A DNA stretch of 64,000 bases from Pseudomonas sp. Irchel 3H7 (GCF_900187605.1 NZ_FYEA01000010.1:62001-126000), one strand, 5' to 3'; positions 24,399 through 34,058 are shown, counted from the first letter of the stretch. Notes: generated from the letters alone by a model not told the origin. Made by a program: numbers and translations.

Positions 24399-25838
24399 AT
24401 GTCTCTGTTGATCCGTGGCGCCACCGTTGTTACCCATGATGAAAGTTATCGCGCCGACGTCTATTGCGCCGACGGCGTGATCAAAGCCATCGGTGAAAAC
24501 CTTGATATTCCCGCCGGCGCCGAAGTACTCGACGGCAGCGGCCAATACCTGATGCCCGGCGGCATCGATCCGCACACCCACATGCAACTACCCTTCATGG
24601 GCACTGTGGCCAGTGAGGATTTCTACAGTGGCACGGCGGCCGGTCTGGCCGGCGGCACCACATCGATCATTGATTTCGTGATTCCCAATCCGCAGCAGTC
24701 GCTGATGGAAGCCTTTCATCAGTGGCGCGGCTGGGCGGAAAAGTCCGCCTCCGACTATGGCTTCCACGTCGCCATTACTTGGTGGAGCGAGCAGGTGCGT
24801 GAGGAAATGGCCGAGTTGGTCAGCCATCACGGCATCAACAGTTTCAAGCATTTCATGGCCTACAAGAACGCGATCATGGCCGCCGACGACACGCTGGTGG
24901 CGAGTTTCGAGCGCTGCCTGGAACTCGGCGCGGTGCCGACCGTGCACGCGGAAAACGGCGAGCTGGTTTATCACTTGCAACGCAAGTTGATGGCCCAAGG
25001 CATCACCGGGCCGGAGGCGCATCCGCTGTCGCGGCCGTCGCAGGTTGAAGGCGAAGCGGCCAGTCGGGCGATTCGTATCGCTGAAACCATCGGCACACCG
25101 TTGTATCTGGTGCACGTTTCGACCAAGGAAGCCCTCGACGAAATCACCTATGCGCGCAGCAAGGGTCAGCCGGTGTACGGCGAGGTGCTTGCCGGGCATT
25201 TGCTGCTCGACGACAGCGTCTATCAACATCCGGACTGGCAGACCGCTGCCGGTTACGTGATGAGCCCGCCGTTCCGCCCGCGCGGTCATCAAGAGGCGCT
25301 ATGGCACGGGCTGCAAAACGGCAATCTGCACACCACCGCGACTGACCACTGCTGCTTCTGCGCCGAGCAGAAAGCCGCCGGGCGCGATGACTTCAGCAAA
25401 ATTCCCAACGGTACGGCGGGTATCGAAGATCGCATGGCGGTGTTGTGGGATGAAGGCGTCAACAGTGGTCGTTTGTCGATGCAGGATTTCGTCGCTCTCA
25501 CCTCCACCAACACCGCGAAGATCTTCAACCTCTATCCGCGCAAAGGCGCGATTCGCGTCGGCGCCGATGCCGATCTGGTGCTGTGGGATCCACAAGGCAA
25601 CCGCACCATTTCCGCCAAGACCCACCATCAGCAGGTGGACTTCAACATCTTCGAAGGCAAGACCGTGCGCGGTGTGCCGAGCCATACCGTCAGCCAGGGC
25701 CGGCTGGTCTGGGCCGATGGCGACCTGCGCGCCGAGCGTGGCGCCGGTCGGTACATCGAACGGCCGGCGTACCCGGCGGTGTTTGATTTGCTGAGCAAGC
25801 GGGCTGAGTTGCATAAGCCGACTGCTGTGAAACGCTGA
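24399..25838 (+). CDS. hydA: Dihydropyrimidinase (D-hydantoinase)
   Basis: The protein has 479 residues with GAGGAA upstream of the ATG. It is a cyclic amidohydrolase with a binuclear zinc site: DPHTHMQLPF (H59, H61), the carboxylated Lys in NSFKHFMAYK near residue 150, VHAENGE, LVHVSTK and TATDHCCF. It opens dihydrouracil/dihydrothymine to N-carbamoyl-beta-amino acids, the second step of the reductive pathway. It is the first plus-strand gene of the locus, followed after a REP by the dehydrogenase pair. Confidence 0.92.
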   Translation: MSLLIRGATVVTHDESYRADVYCADGVIKAIGENLDIPAGAEVLDGSGQYLMPGGIDPHTHMQLPFMGTVASEDFYSGTAAGLAGGTTSIIDFVIPNPQQSLMEAFHQWRGWAEKSASDYGFHVAITWWSEQVREEMAELVSHHGINSFKHFMAYKNAIMAADDTLVASFERCLELGAVPTVHAENGELVYHLQRKLMAQGITGPEAHPLSRPSQVEGEAASRAIRIAETIGTPLYLVHVSTKEALDEITYARSKGQPVYGEVLAGHLLLDDSVYQHPDWQTAAGYVMSPPFRPRGHQEALWHGLQNGNLHTTATDHCCFCAEQKAAGRDDFSKIPNGTAGIEDRMAVLWDEGVNSGRLSMQDFVALTSTNTAKIFNLYPRKGAIRVGADADLVLWDPQGNRTISAKTHHQQVDFNIFEGKTVRGVPSHTVSQGRLVWADGDLRAERGAGRYIERPAYPAVFDLLSKRAELHKPTAVKR

Positions 25839-25850
25839 TCCCCCGAAGAT

Positions 25851-25952
25851 GATCGTTCCCACGCTCTGCGTGGGAATGCAGCCCGTGACGCTCCGCGTCA
25901 CTGGACGCGGAGCGTCCCTAGAGGCATTCCCACGCAGAGCGTGGGAACGATC
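25851..25952. repeat. Intergenic inverted repeat (GATCGTTCCCACGCTCTGCGTGGGAATGC family)
   Basis: Perfect outer arms GATCGTTCCCACGCTCTGCG and its complement. Inner arms GACGCTCCGCGTC and GACGCGGAGCGTC fold separately. A related copy lies at 50636-50759. Confidence 0.9.
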
Positions 25953-26005
25953 AAACCACTGCCCATCAGAGGCAGAGATCCTCAATAACCGTGAGGCACA
26001 AAACC

Positions 26006-27373
26006 GTGATCGAGACCCTGAACCATCTCCCCCACCCGCACGAAAGCGCGGCCGCCCTCGCCGGGCATTTCACCGATCTGGCGCCGCCGCTCAACGACCG
26101 GCAGGCGCATCTGGAAGCCTCGCGCTGCCTGTATTGCTACGACGCACCGTGCGTGAATGCGTGCCCGAGCGAGATCGACATCCCGTCGTTCATCCGCAAT
26201 ATCCATCAGGACAACGTTCCGGGTGCGGCGCAGAAAATCCTCTCGGCGAACATCCTCGGTGGCAGTTGCGCACGAGTCTGTCCGACCGAAATCCTTTGCC
26301 AACAAGCCTGCGTGCGCAACAACGCCCACGAATGCGCGCCAGTGTTGATCGGCCTGCTGCAACGCTATGCCGTCGACAACGCACACTTCACCGAACACCC
26401 GTTCCAGCGCGCTGCCACCACCGGCAAGCGCATCGCCGTGGTCGGTGCCGGACCGGCCGGTTTGTCCTGCGCCCACCGCAGTGCCATGCACGGCCACGAC
26501 GTGGTGATTTTCGAAGCACGGGAGAAGGCTGGCGGTCTCAACGAATACGGGATCGCCAAGTACAAACTGGTCGACGACTACGCGCAGAAGGAACTGGATT
26601 TTCTCCTGCAGATTGGCGGCATCGAGATTCGTCACGGGCAAAAACTCGGCGAGAATCTGACCCTCAGCGAACTGCATCAGCAGTTTGACGCGGTGTTCCT
26701 CGGCCTCGGCCTCAACGCCAGCAAGCAACTCGGTTTGGCCCATGAAGATGCCCCGGGCTTGCTCGCCGCCACCGATTACATTCGCGAATTGCGCCAGGCC
26801 GATGACCTCACGCAACTGCCGCTGGCCGAGCGCTGCATCGTGCTCGGCGCCGGTAATACGGCGATCGACATGGCCGTGCAAATGGCCCGCCTCGGTGCCC
26901 GTGATGTGAATCTGGTGTATCGCCGTGGCGCGGCGGACATGGGCGCCACCGGCCATGAGCAAGACATCGCCAAAGCCAATCAGGTACGCCTGCTGACCTG
27001 GGCGCAACCGGAAGAGGTACTGCTCGACGCTCAGGGCCATGTGCGCGGCATGCGTTTCGCCCGCACCGATCTGGTCGAAGGACGCCTGCAAACCACCGGC
27101 GAAACTTTCGAGTTGGCTGCTGACGCGATCTTCAAAGCCATCGGCCAAGCGTTCGATGGCAGCGCCCTCGCCGACCCGCTAGCCCGCGAACTCAAGCGCC
27201 AGGGCGAGCGCATTCAGGTCGACGAAAACCTGCGCACCAGCATCCCCGGCGTGTATGCCGGCGGCGATTGCACCAGCCTCGATCAAGACCTCACCGTGCA
27301 AGCCGTGCAGCACGGCAAACTCGCCGCCGAGGCGATCAACGCTCAACTGATGCTTAACGTGGAGGCTGCGTAA
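26006..27373 (+). CDS. preT: NAD-dependent dihydropyrimidine dehydrogenase, PreT-type subunit
   Basis: The protein has 455 residues from a GTG at 26006 (GAGG nine bases upstream); an in-frame GTG at 25991 lacks a ribosome site. The N-terminal Fe-S domain carries CLYCYDAPCVNACP and the second cysteine group ARVCPTEILCQQACV. An FAD site IAVVGAGPAGLSCAH and an NAD(P) site VLGAGNTAIDMA follow. It resembles glutamate synthase small-chain electron-transfer modules and passes electrons from NAD(P)H to the PreA subunit. Its stop is immediately followed by the preA start. Confidence 0.9.
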   Translation: MIETLNHLPHPHESAAALAGHFTDLAPPLNDRQAHLEASRCLYCYDAPCVNACPSEIDIPSFIRNIHQDNVPGAAQKILSANILGGSCARVCPTEILCQQACVRNNAHECAPVLIGLLQRYAVDNAHFTEHPFQRAATTGKRIAVVGAGPAGLSCAHRSAMHGHDVVIFEAREKAGGLNEYGIAKYKLVDDYAQKELDFLLQIGGIEIRHGQKLGENLTLSELHQQFDAVFLGLGLNASKQLGLAHEDAPGLLAATDYIRELRQADDLTQLPLAERCIVLGAGNTAIDMAVQMARLGARDVNLVYRRGAADMGATGHEQDIAKANQVRLLTWAQPEEVLLDAQGHVRGMRFARTDLVEGRLQTTGETFELAADAIFKAIGQAFDGSALADPLARELKRQGERIQVDENLRTSIPGVYAGGDCTSLDQDLTVQAVQHGKLAAEAINAQLMLNVEAA

Positions 27374-28648
27374 ATGGCCGATCTGTCGATTGTCTTCGCT
27401 GGCATCAAAGCGCCGAATCCGTTCTGGCTGGCCTCCGCGCCACCGACTGACAAGGCTTACAACGTGGTCCGCGCGTTTGAAGCGGGCTGGGGTGGCGTGG
27501 TCTGGAAAACCCTCGGTGAGGATCCGGCGGCGGTCAACGTGTCGTCGCGTTATTCGGCGCACTACGGCAATAACCGTGAAGTGCTCGGCATCAACAATAT
27601 CGAGCTGATCACCGACCGTTCGCTGGAAATCAACCTGCGCGAAATCACTCAGGTGAAGAAGGACTGGCCGGATCGCGCGCTGATCGTTTCGCTGATGGTG
27701 CCGTGCGTCGAGGAGTCATGGAAACACATCCTGCCGCTGGTCGAAGCTACGGGCGCTGACGGCATCGAGCTGAATTTCGGCTGCCCGCACGGCATGCCCG
27801 AGCGTGGTATGGGCGCGGCGGTCGGTCAGGTGCCGGAGTATGTCGAGCAAGTCACACGCTGGTGCAAGACCTATTGCTCGCTGCCGGTGATCGTCAAACT
27901 GACGCCGAACATCACCGACATCCGCGTCGCCGCCCGCGCGGCCCATCGCGGTGGCGCCGATGCGGTGTCGCTGATCAATACGATCAACTCGATCACCAGC
28001 GTCGATCTGGAGCACATGGTCGCCCTGCCCACCGTCGGCAGCAAAAGCACTCACGGCGGTTATTGCGGCTCGGCGGTGAAGCCGATTGCGCTGAACATGG
28101 TCGCCGAGATTGCCCGCGATCCAGAAACCCAAGGCTTGCCGATCTGCGGCATTGGCGGCATCGGCAGTTGGCGTGATGCGGCGGAATTCATGGCGCTGGG
28201 CAGCGGCGCAGTGCAGGTGTGCACGGCGGCGATGCTGCATGGTTTCCGCATTGTCGAGGAGATGAAGGACGGGCTGTCGCGGTGGATGGACAGTCAGGGC
28301 TACGCCAACATTGCCGAGTTTTCCGGGCGTGCGGTGGGCAATACCACGGACTGGAAGTACCTCGACATCAACTATCAGGTGATTGCCAAGATTGATCAGG
28401 AGGCGTGCATTGGTTGCGGGCGTTGCCATATTGCTTGTGAGGACACTTCACACCAGGCGATCGGTAGTCTGAAGCAAGCGGACGGCACGCATAAATATGA
28501 AGTGATTGATGAGGAGTGTGTGGGTTGTAACTTGTGCCAGATCACTTGCCCGGTGGCGGATTGCATCGAGATGGTGCCGATGGAGACTGGCAAGCCGTTT
28601 CTGGACTGGAATCATGATCCGCGGAATCCGTATCACGTTGCGGTCTAG
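27374..28648 (+). CDS. preA: NAD-dependent dihydropyrimidine dehydrogenase, PreA-type catalytic subunit
   Basis: The protein has 424 residues, starting directly after the preT stop. The N-terminal FMN-binding barrel resembles dihydroorotate dehydrogenase (GIKAPNPFWLASAPPT, IELNFGCPHG, GIGGIGSWRDAAEF). The C-terminus carries two [4Fe-4S] motifs, CIGCGRCHIACED and CVGCNLCQITCPV. Together PreT/PreA reduce uracil and thymine to the dihydro forms, the first step of the pathway. Gene order and contiguity imply one operon. Confidence 0.92.
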   Translation: MADLSIVFAGIKAPNPFWLASAPPTDKAYNVVRAFEAGWGGVVWKTLGEDPAAVNVSSRYSAHYGNNREVLGINNIELITDRSLEINLREITQVKKDWPDRALIVSLMVPCVEESWKHILPLVEATGADGIELNFGCPHGMPERGMGAAVGQVPEYVEQVTRWCKTYCSLPVIVKLTPNITDIRVAARAAHRGGADAVSLINTINSITSVDLEHMVALPTVGSKSTHGGYCGSAVKPIALNMVAEIARDPETQGLPICGIGGIGSWRDAAEFMALGSGAVQVCTAAMLHGFRIVEEMKDGLSRWMDSQGYANIAEFSGRAVGNTTDWKYLDINYQVIAKIDQEACIGCGRCHIACEDTSHQAIGSLKQADGTHKYEVIDEECVGCNLCQITCPVADCIEMVPMETGKPFLDWNHDPRNPYHVAV

Positions 28649-28864
28649 CCCCTCACCCTAACCCTCTCCCAAAGGGAGAGGGGACTGATTGGGGTATATT
28701 CCAGAAATCCACCGACCTGAACGATTTGCTTTGAATCCATAATCGATACATGCATAGGCACGAACAGCCTTGAATCCTTATTCGACTGGATTTTTCAGGT
28801 CGATGTAACCCGAAAGACACCTCGGTAGGCCCCCTCTCCCTCTGGGAGAGGGCTGGGGTGAGGG
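28649..28864. repeat. Long intergenic repeat, copy 2 (about 216 bp)
   Basis: Same borders as copy 1: CCCCTCACCCTAACCCTCTCCC on the left, with hairpin CCCTCTCCC-AAA-GGGAGAGGG, and GGGAGAGGGCTGGGGTGAGGG on the right. The interior has two diverged units containing TTTGAATCCATAATCGA and CTTGAATCCTTATTCGA, then CAGGTCGATGTAACC and ACACCTCGGTAGGCC. It begins one base after the preA stop and ends 12 bases before the TetR stop, so it lies exactly between convergent genes. Confidence 0.8.
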
Positions 28865-28876
28865 TCAGCTTTTGCT

Positions 28877-29497
28877 TCAGGGTTCCAACCCGATCCCCCG
28901 CAATATCACACTCGTCACCGTCTGCACCGCCCGCTCGAACTGCATGTCCGACAACGGCTGATGTTCATTCAGAATATTCACCTGATGATCAAAGTCAGCA
29001 TAGTGCTGAGTCGACGCCCAGATCATGTACAGCAGACTCGACGGCTCCACCGGCAAAATCCGCTTGTCCTCGACCCATTGACGAATCTTCGCTTCCTTCA
29101 TTTTCGCCCAGTCATACAGGCTGACATCCAGCGCCTCACCCAACGTTGGCGCGCCGTGAATGATCTCATTGGCCCAGACTTTCGAACCGTACGGCCGGCT
29201 GCGCGAGTGGTTCATCTTGGCGCGGATGTAACTGCTCAGCACCACGCGCGGATCGTCGAACATTTCGAAGCACAGTGCGTCTTGCTTCCACACTTCCAGC
29301 AGGTCGAACAGCACCGCGCTGTACAGCTCGCTCTTGGTGCTGAAGTAGTAATGCAGGTTGGAACGCGGCAGTTGCACTTCAGCCGCGATGTCGGCCATGG
29401 CTGTGCCGCCAAAGCCTTTTTCGGCGAAGACTTTTTCCGCCGCGAGGAGAATTTTCTCGACGTTGTTGCGACGAATCTCGATCTTGTGATTGCCCAT
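28877..29497 (-). CDS. TetR-family regulator (RutR-like) of pyrimidine catabolism
   Basis: The protein has 206 residues from ATG 29497 (AGGGAG upstream). The N-terminal helix-turn-helix reads ILLAAEKVFAEKGFGGTAMA then DIAAEVQLPRSNLHYYFSTK, about residues 16-55. The C-terminal domain (WANEIIHGAPTLGEAL, MIWASTQHYADF) fits the RutR subgroup, whose E. coli member binds uracil or thymine. It closes the locus and probably represses it in the absence of pyrimidine. The ligand is inferred from context. Confidence 0.85.
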   Translation of the reverse strand: MGNHKIEIRRNNVEKILLAAEKVFAEKGFGGTAMADIAAEVQLPRSNLHYYFSTKSELYSAVLFDLLEVWKQDALCFEMFDDPRVVLSSYIRAKMNHSRSRPYGSKVWANEIIHGAPTLGEALDVSLYDWAKMKEAKIRQWVEDKRILPVEPSSLLYMIWASTQHYADFDHQVNILNEHQPLSDMQFERAVQTVTSVILRGIGLEP

Positions 29498-29636
29498 GAG
29501 GGCTCCCTGACAACAGCGTTGCCCAAGACTAGCATCCGCTCTGCTCCGCGGGCGACCGCTGCAAACAAAACTTCGTGCTGGCGTGAGCGGATGGCTAAAC
29601 TGACGCTTCTTCAATCCTGCCTCAGAGGTATTCGCG

Positions 29637-29999
29637 ATGCTGTTCAAGAACGTCCTGACCACCACTGCCCTGCTCGCTTCGCTGTTTGCCGCATCCTCGG
29701 TATTTGCCCACGCCCACCTGAAAAGCCAGACCCCGGCCGCCGATAGCACAGTCGCCGCTCCCGCCGATCTGCGCCTGACCTTTTCTGAAGGCGTCGAAGC
29801 CAGTTTCACCAAAGTCACCGTGACCAAGGATGGTGCGCCGGTCGCCGTTAAGCCGTTGACCACCGAAGGCGACAAGAAAACCCTGATCGTCACCCCGGCC
29901 GCTCCGCTGACCGCCGGCGAGTACAAAGTCGAATGGCACGCGGTGTCGGTCGATACGCACAAAAGCGAAGGCGCTTATCAGTTCAAGGTTGGTCAGTAA
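29637..29999 (+). CDS. copC: Periplasmic copper-binding protein CopC
   Basis: The protein has 120 residues with a signal peptide ending at VFAHAHLK, leaving His at or near the mature N-terminus as in copper-binding CopC proteins. The beta-sandwich motif LTFSEGVEASFTKVTV and the C-terminal EWHAVSVDTHKSEGAYQF supply the Asp/His ligands typical of Cu(II)-site CopC. It hands copper to CopD, encoded four bases downstream. No copAB genes are nearby. Confidence 0.88.
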   Translation: MLFKNVLTTTALLASLFAASSVFAHAHLKSQTPAADSTVAAPADLRLTFSEGVEASFTKVTVTKDGAPVAVKPLTTEGDKKTLIVTPAAPLTAGEYKVEWHAVSVDTHKSEGAYQFKVGQ

Positions 30000-30002
30000 T
30001 TC

Positions 30003-30860
30003 ATGAGTGAAGCGCTGGTGCTGTGCCGCTTTGTGCATTTCATCGTGGTGTTGATGCTGTTCGGGGCCTGGTTGTTCAGGCCGTTGCTGCTCAGGGATGA
30101 AGCGCTGCAAGTGGACCGGCACCTGGCGCGACTGACGCGTTGGCTGGCTGCTGTGGCGCTGGTCAGCGGAATTGCCTGGGCACTTTTGATTACTGCGAGC
30201 ATGGCCAGTTCGACAACGGCGGCGTTTGATCCGGACACGGTTGCACTGGTGTTGGGCAATACGTTTTTCGGTCAGGTGTGGCGCTGGCATCTGCTGATCA
30301 ATGCCGCGCTGTTGGCGTTGCTGCTTACGCCTTGGCATTCGAACATGCCGTTGCGGCTGGGCCTGAGCGTCTTGCTACTGGCAACCCTCGCACCGGTCGG
30401 GCATGGCGCCATGCTCGATGGTGTGAGCGGGCAATTGCTGATTCTCAACCAGATCGTGCATCTGATCTGTGTGGCGGCGTGGCTGGGCGGGCTGTTGTTG
30501 CTGGTGATGATTCTGCGTCAGCCGACGGAGCCGATGCCGGCGATTTTGCAGCGTTTCAGCGGGGTCGGCTATGCCTTGGTCGCGGGGTTGCTGATTACGG
30601 GTTTGATCAATGTGCGTGTGCTGACCGGCCAGTGGTGGCCGACACCATTGTTCAGCGGGTTTGCCTTGATCCTGTTGATCAAGGCGATGATCGTGCTGGG
30701 GATGCTTGGGCTAGCGCTGTTCAACCGCTTGCGGGTTGAAGATTGTGAACAGCGGATGGGCGCGCTCCGGCGCAGTGTGATGCTGGAATGGTTGCTGGGG
30801 ATCGGTGCGGTGGCGGCGGTCTCGCTGCTAGGCACCCTGCCCCCGATGATCACAACCTAA
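30003..30860 (+). CDS. copD: Copper homeostasis membrane protein CopD
   Basis: The protein has 285 residues with about eight hydrophobic segments and conserved His residues in the membrane (LCRFVHFIVVLMLFGAW, VWRWHLLINA, GHGAM, QIVHLICVAAWLGG). It is the inner-membrane partner of CopC in copper uptake or handling. It starts three bases after the copC stop, so the two genes form an operon. A very regular inverted repeat begins ten bases after its stop. Confidence 0.87.
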   Translation: MSEALVLCRFVHFIVVLMLFGAWLFRPLLLRDEALQVDRHLARLTRWLAAVALVSGIAWALLITASMASSTTAAFDPDTVALVLGNTFFGQVWRWHLLINAALLALLLTPWHSNMPLRLGLSVLLLATLAPVGHGAMLDGVSGQLLILNQIVHLICVAAWLGGLLLLVMILRQPTEPMPAILQRFSGVGYALVAGLLITGLINVRVLTGQWWPTPLFSGFALILLIKAMIVLGMLGLALFNRLRVEDCEQRMGALRRSVMLEWLLGIGAVAAVSLLGTLPPMITT

Positions 30861-30870
30861 AAATCATGGA

Positions 30871-30972
30871 GATCCAATGTAGGAGTGAGCCTGCTCGCGA
30901 TAGCGGTGTGTCAGTCAAATATCACTAACTGACACACCGCTATCGCGAGCAGGCTCACTCCTACAATTGGAT
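30871..30972. repeat. Highly regular REPIN palindrome (GAGTGAGCCTGCTCGCGATAGC family)
   Basis: The palindrome extends over nearly 100 bp: GATCCAATGTAGGAGTGAGC pairs with its complement at the right end, continuing through GTGTGTCAGT / ACTGACACAC. Only the central dozen bases are unpaired. It separates copD from the convergent efflux genes and may serve as a bidirectional transcript end. Confidence 0.92.
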
Positions 30973-30983
30973 CTCTGTGTTGA

Positions 30984-32126
30984 TCAGTGAGGTTGGGTGT
31001 TGCCTGCTGCGGTGTCGATGCTGACCACCACCGACATCCCCGGACGCAACCGTTCCTCTTCCTGTTGATCCGGATCGATGGTGATCCGCACCGGCACCCG
31101 CTGGGCAATTTTCACAAAGTTGCCGGTCGCGTTATCCGCCTGCAACAACGCAAATTCAGAACCAGTCCCCGGCGAAATATGCTGCACATGCCCGGTGAAT
31201 TTACGGTGGTTCAAGGCATCGACGGTGAAGCGCACCGGTTGCCCGACGCGCACATTGTCCATCTGGGTTTCCTTCATGTTGGCGATCACCCATTTCTGGT
31301 TCGGCACCAACGCCATCAACTGCGCCCCGGAGTTGACGTAGGCGCCGAGACGCACGCCGATCTGCCCGAGCTGACCGTCACGCGGGGCAACGATGCGCGT
31401 GTTCGACAGGTCGATCCGCGCCAGTTGCACCGCTGCTTCGGCGCTGGCCACGGCCGCTTCCAGCGAGCCACGATTGACGATCACCGTTTGCAGATCCTGG
31501 CGGGCGATTTCCAGATTGGCCTTGGCCTGCGCCACCCCCGCAACACTCTGCGCATTCGCCGCCAGTGCTACATCCATCTCACGCTTGGACACCGAACCGT
31601 CGCGCACCAATTCCTGGTTACGGCGCAGATCGGCCTCGCTCTTGCGCAACTGCGCTTCGCTGTCGGCCAGTACGGCCTGACGCAATTTGATCGTCGCCTC
31701 GGCGCTGTTGCGTTGCTGCACGACATTGGCCAATGCGGCTTTCTGTACCGCCAGTTGCGCCAGCGACTGGTCAAGGCGCTGCTGATAGATGCGGTCGTCC
31801 AGGCGCACCAGCAAATCCCCGGCCTTCACGTACTGGAAATCCTGCACCGGCACTTCATAGACATAACCGGCGAGTTGCGGGCCGATGATCGTTACCTGGC
31901 CGCGAATCAGGGCGTTTTCGGTGGTCTCGACGGCACTGCTGAATGGCGGCAGTTGCCAGGCATACAGCACGATCAACACACCCACGATGGCAATCGCCGC
32001 GAAGCCCATTGAAGAGATGATCCGCACCCGCAGCGAGCGCGGCTCGGTGTTCGGTGATGACGGCGGCGCCACACCTTCAGGTGTGGCGGCAATGGCATTG
32101 GTGGTCGTGGTGGTCGGTTCGGTCAT
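30984..32126 (-). CDS. emrA: HlyD/EmrA-family membrane fusion protein
   Basis: The protein has 380 residues from ATG 32126, overlapping the stop of the upstream MFS gene (ATGA). A proline/threonine-rich cytoplasmic tail precedes one membrane helix (FAAIAIVGVLIVLYAW). Next come a biotinyl-lipoyl-like half (IIGPQLAGYVYEVPVQDFQYVKAG), a long coiled-coil hairpin (about residues 120-220) and the second half (IVAPRDGQLGQIGVRLGAYV). It links the EmrB-type pump to an outer-membrane channel. No TolC-like gene accompanies it. Confidence 0.87.
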   Translation of the reverse strand: MTEPTTTTTNAIAATPEGVAPPSSPNTEPRSLRVRIISSMGFAAIAIVGVLIVLYAWQLPPFSSAVETTENALIRGQVTIIGPQLAGYVYEVPVQDFQYVKAGDLLVRLDDRIYQQRLDQSLAQLAVQKAALANVVQQRNSAEATIKLRQAVLADSEAQLRKSEADLRRNQELVRDGSVSKREMDVALAANAQSVAGVAQAKANLEIARQDLQTVIVNRGSLEAAVASAEAAVQLARIDLSNTRIVAPRDGQLGQIGVRLGAYVNSGAQLMALVPNQKWVIANMKETQMDNVRVGQPVRFTVDALNHRKFTGHVQHISPGTGSEFALLQADNATGNFVKIAQRVPVRITIDPDQQEEERLRPGMSVVVSIDTAAGNTQPH

Positions 32127-33778
32127 GAAGAAGTGGCACCGCTCGAAGGTGTGGATGGCGCTGGGGCGACGGCTTTGGTGGTGCTCATCAGCCACAGCGC
32201 ACGAATGGACAGCCAGATCATGGTCAGCACCGCAATCACGGCGATCAACATGAACACATCGTTGTAGGCCAGCACGTTGGCCTCACGGGTGGCGGCATTG
32301 GACAGGCTGCGAATACCCGCCAGGTTGCGCAGACTCGGGTCGGCCAACAGCGAACCGTAGGCCGAGCCGCCGCTCTGCACGCGTGCAGCCACCAACGGGT
32401 CAGACAGCGTCAGGTGCTCAACGATGTGACTGGAATGAAATTTTTCCCGGACGATCTGGAAGGTGCCCAGAAGCGCCGCGCCCAGCAGGCCGCCGAGGTT
32501 ATTGCAGATCCCGAACAGCACCGAAAAGCTCACCAGATTACGCGGATTGGTCAGCACGTTACGAGTACCGAAAACCATGGTCGGGCCGAGGAAAAACGTG
32601 CTGCCGAAGGCCAGCAGGAATTGACTGAAATAGAGGTTTTCCGGGCGCGTCAGGTTGTTGGAAAAGCTGTCCATCACCGACCCGGTGGCCATCAGACCCA
32701 GCGAGATGATCAACGGCATCAGCAGGTGCTTGGGGTCGATAGTCAGTGCGCTGGTCAACAGTCCCGCAACACTGCCGATCAGCATCACCACGTACAGGCT
32801 GTGCAACTGCTCATAGCCCATGTTCAGGTTCTGCATGAAACCCACCGCACCGGTGGACTGCTCCGAGGTGACCATACGAATCAGGGTCACCGCCAGCGCC
32901 AGGCGGATCATCGTCCCGCTGCCCAGCCAACGAGTCATCAGCAGCGGGTTGCTGCGGTTATGTTCGATGGCCAGACCGGCGATGATCAAGGCAATCGAAG
33001 CAGCCAACGCATAGCCGATCCAGTCGGCCTCCAGCCACCAATCGATCCGCCCGAGCGACAACACCGCACACAGCAACGCCACGCCAGTGGCGAGAATGGC
33101 AAAGGTGAGAAAGTCGAGTTTTTCAAAGGTTTTGAAGCGGTCGCCCGGCGGCAACTTGAGCATCAATACACAGCCCAGCGACAGCAGTGCCATGCCCAGT
33201 TCGAACAGATACAAGCCCCGCCATTCGGCGATCTGCAGCAAGTCTTCGGAAAATAATCGCGCCAATGGCAGCGCCAGTTGGGAAGTGCCGAGGCCGAGCA
33301 CCAACGCCTTCATCCGCCACTTCGCCGGGAACGCCTGAACCATGTAATACAGACCCAGCGAACTCAGCGCTGCGCCGACCATGCCGTGGGCCGCGCGCAC
33401 CGCCACCGCCGAATTGAGGTCATTGACGAACAAATGGCCGAAGGTCACCAGCGCGTACAACACCAGGAACACTTCGGTGAACGCACGCAACCCGAACTGC
33501 TGGCGAAACTTCACCAGCAGCAGGTTCATCGACACGTTGGTCATCACGAACGCTGCCGGCAGCCAGGCCATTTCCGCGGTGGTCGCACCGAGTGCGCCTT
33601 GCAGGTAAGGCAGGTTGGCCACCACCAGCGAGTTGCCCAAACCACCGGTGACCGCCACCAGCACACCGACCAGCGCATAGGCCAGGCGCTTGGGATTGGA
33701 ATGCAACGGCGTTGAGGGGGAACCGGGCAGACTGGGCTTTTCGTGGGGCTGCCAGTTGCGCGGGGCGTATTGATCCAT
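32123..33778 (-). CDS. emrB: DHA2-family MFS drug efflux transporter (EmrB-like)
   Basis: The protein has 551 residues with about 14 hydrophobic segments, the DHA2 topology. Conserved features are ANLPYLQGALGATTAEMAWL in the first helices and the antiporter-like region GLGTSQLALPLARLFSE. A long periplasmic loop near residues 450-500 (REKFHSSHIVEHLTL) is typical of the EmrB group that works with an EmrA adaptor, encoded immediately downstream with a four-base overlap. Substrate range cannot be predicted. Confidence 0.87.
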   Translation of the reverse strand: MDQYAPRNWQPHEKPSLPGSPSTPLHSNPKRLAYALVGVLVAVTGGLGNSLVVANLPYLQGALGATTAEMAWLPAAFVMTNVSMNLLLVKFRQQFGLRAFTEVFLVLYALVTFGHLFVNDLNSAVAVRAAHGMVGAALSSLGLYYMVQAFPAKWRMKALVLGLGTSQLALPLARLFSEDLLQIAEWRGLYLFELGMALLSLGCVLMLKLPPGDRFKTFEKLDFLTFAILATGVALLCAVLSLGRIDWWLEADWIGYALAASIALIIAGLAIEHNRSNPLLMTRWLGSGTMIRLALAVTLIRMVTSEQSTGAVGFMQNLNMGYEQLHSLYVVMLIGSVAGLLTSALTIDPKHLLMPLIISLGLMATGSVMDSFSNNLTRPENLYFSQFLLAFGSTFFLGPTMVFGTRNVLTNPRNLVSFSVLFGICNNLGGLLGAALLGTFQIVREKFHSSHIVEHLTLSDPLVAARVQSGGSAYGSLLADPSLRNLAGIRSLSNAATREANVLAYNDVFMLIAVIAVLTMIWLSIRALWLMSTTKAVAPAPSTPSSGATSS

Positions 33779-33858
33779 TGCAAGGCCTTGTGCGGAAGGT
33801 GGGTGAAGTTTGCCGCAAATTCACCGGCAACACACATCCCATGGACAACACAGATACT

Positions 33859-33955
33859 TGTAGGAGCTGTCGAGTGAAACGAGGCTGCGATCTTTTGATC
33901 CTGTTTTTATTTAAAAAGCCAGATCAAAAGATCGCAGCGTGCCGCAGCTCCTACA
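33859..33955. repeat. REP/REPIN inverted repeat (TGTAGGAGCTG...GATCTTTTGATC family)
   Basis: Arms TGTAGGAGCTG and CAGCTCCTACA enclose the GCTGCGATCTTTTGATC / GATCAAAAGATCGCAGC pair. It lies between divergent emrB and the OprD porin gene. Confidence 0.9.
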
Positions 33956-34058
33956 AAGTGATCTGCGTCGCGACGGCAAGTCATCGTATAACTTGCTGTT
34001 GACATTCCCGTAAAACCTAGGAAATATCCGCACCCATGTTGTACGACGACGTATGACA

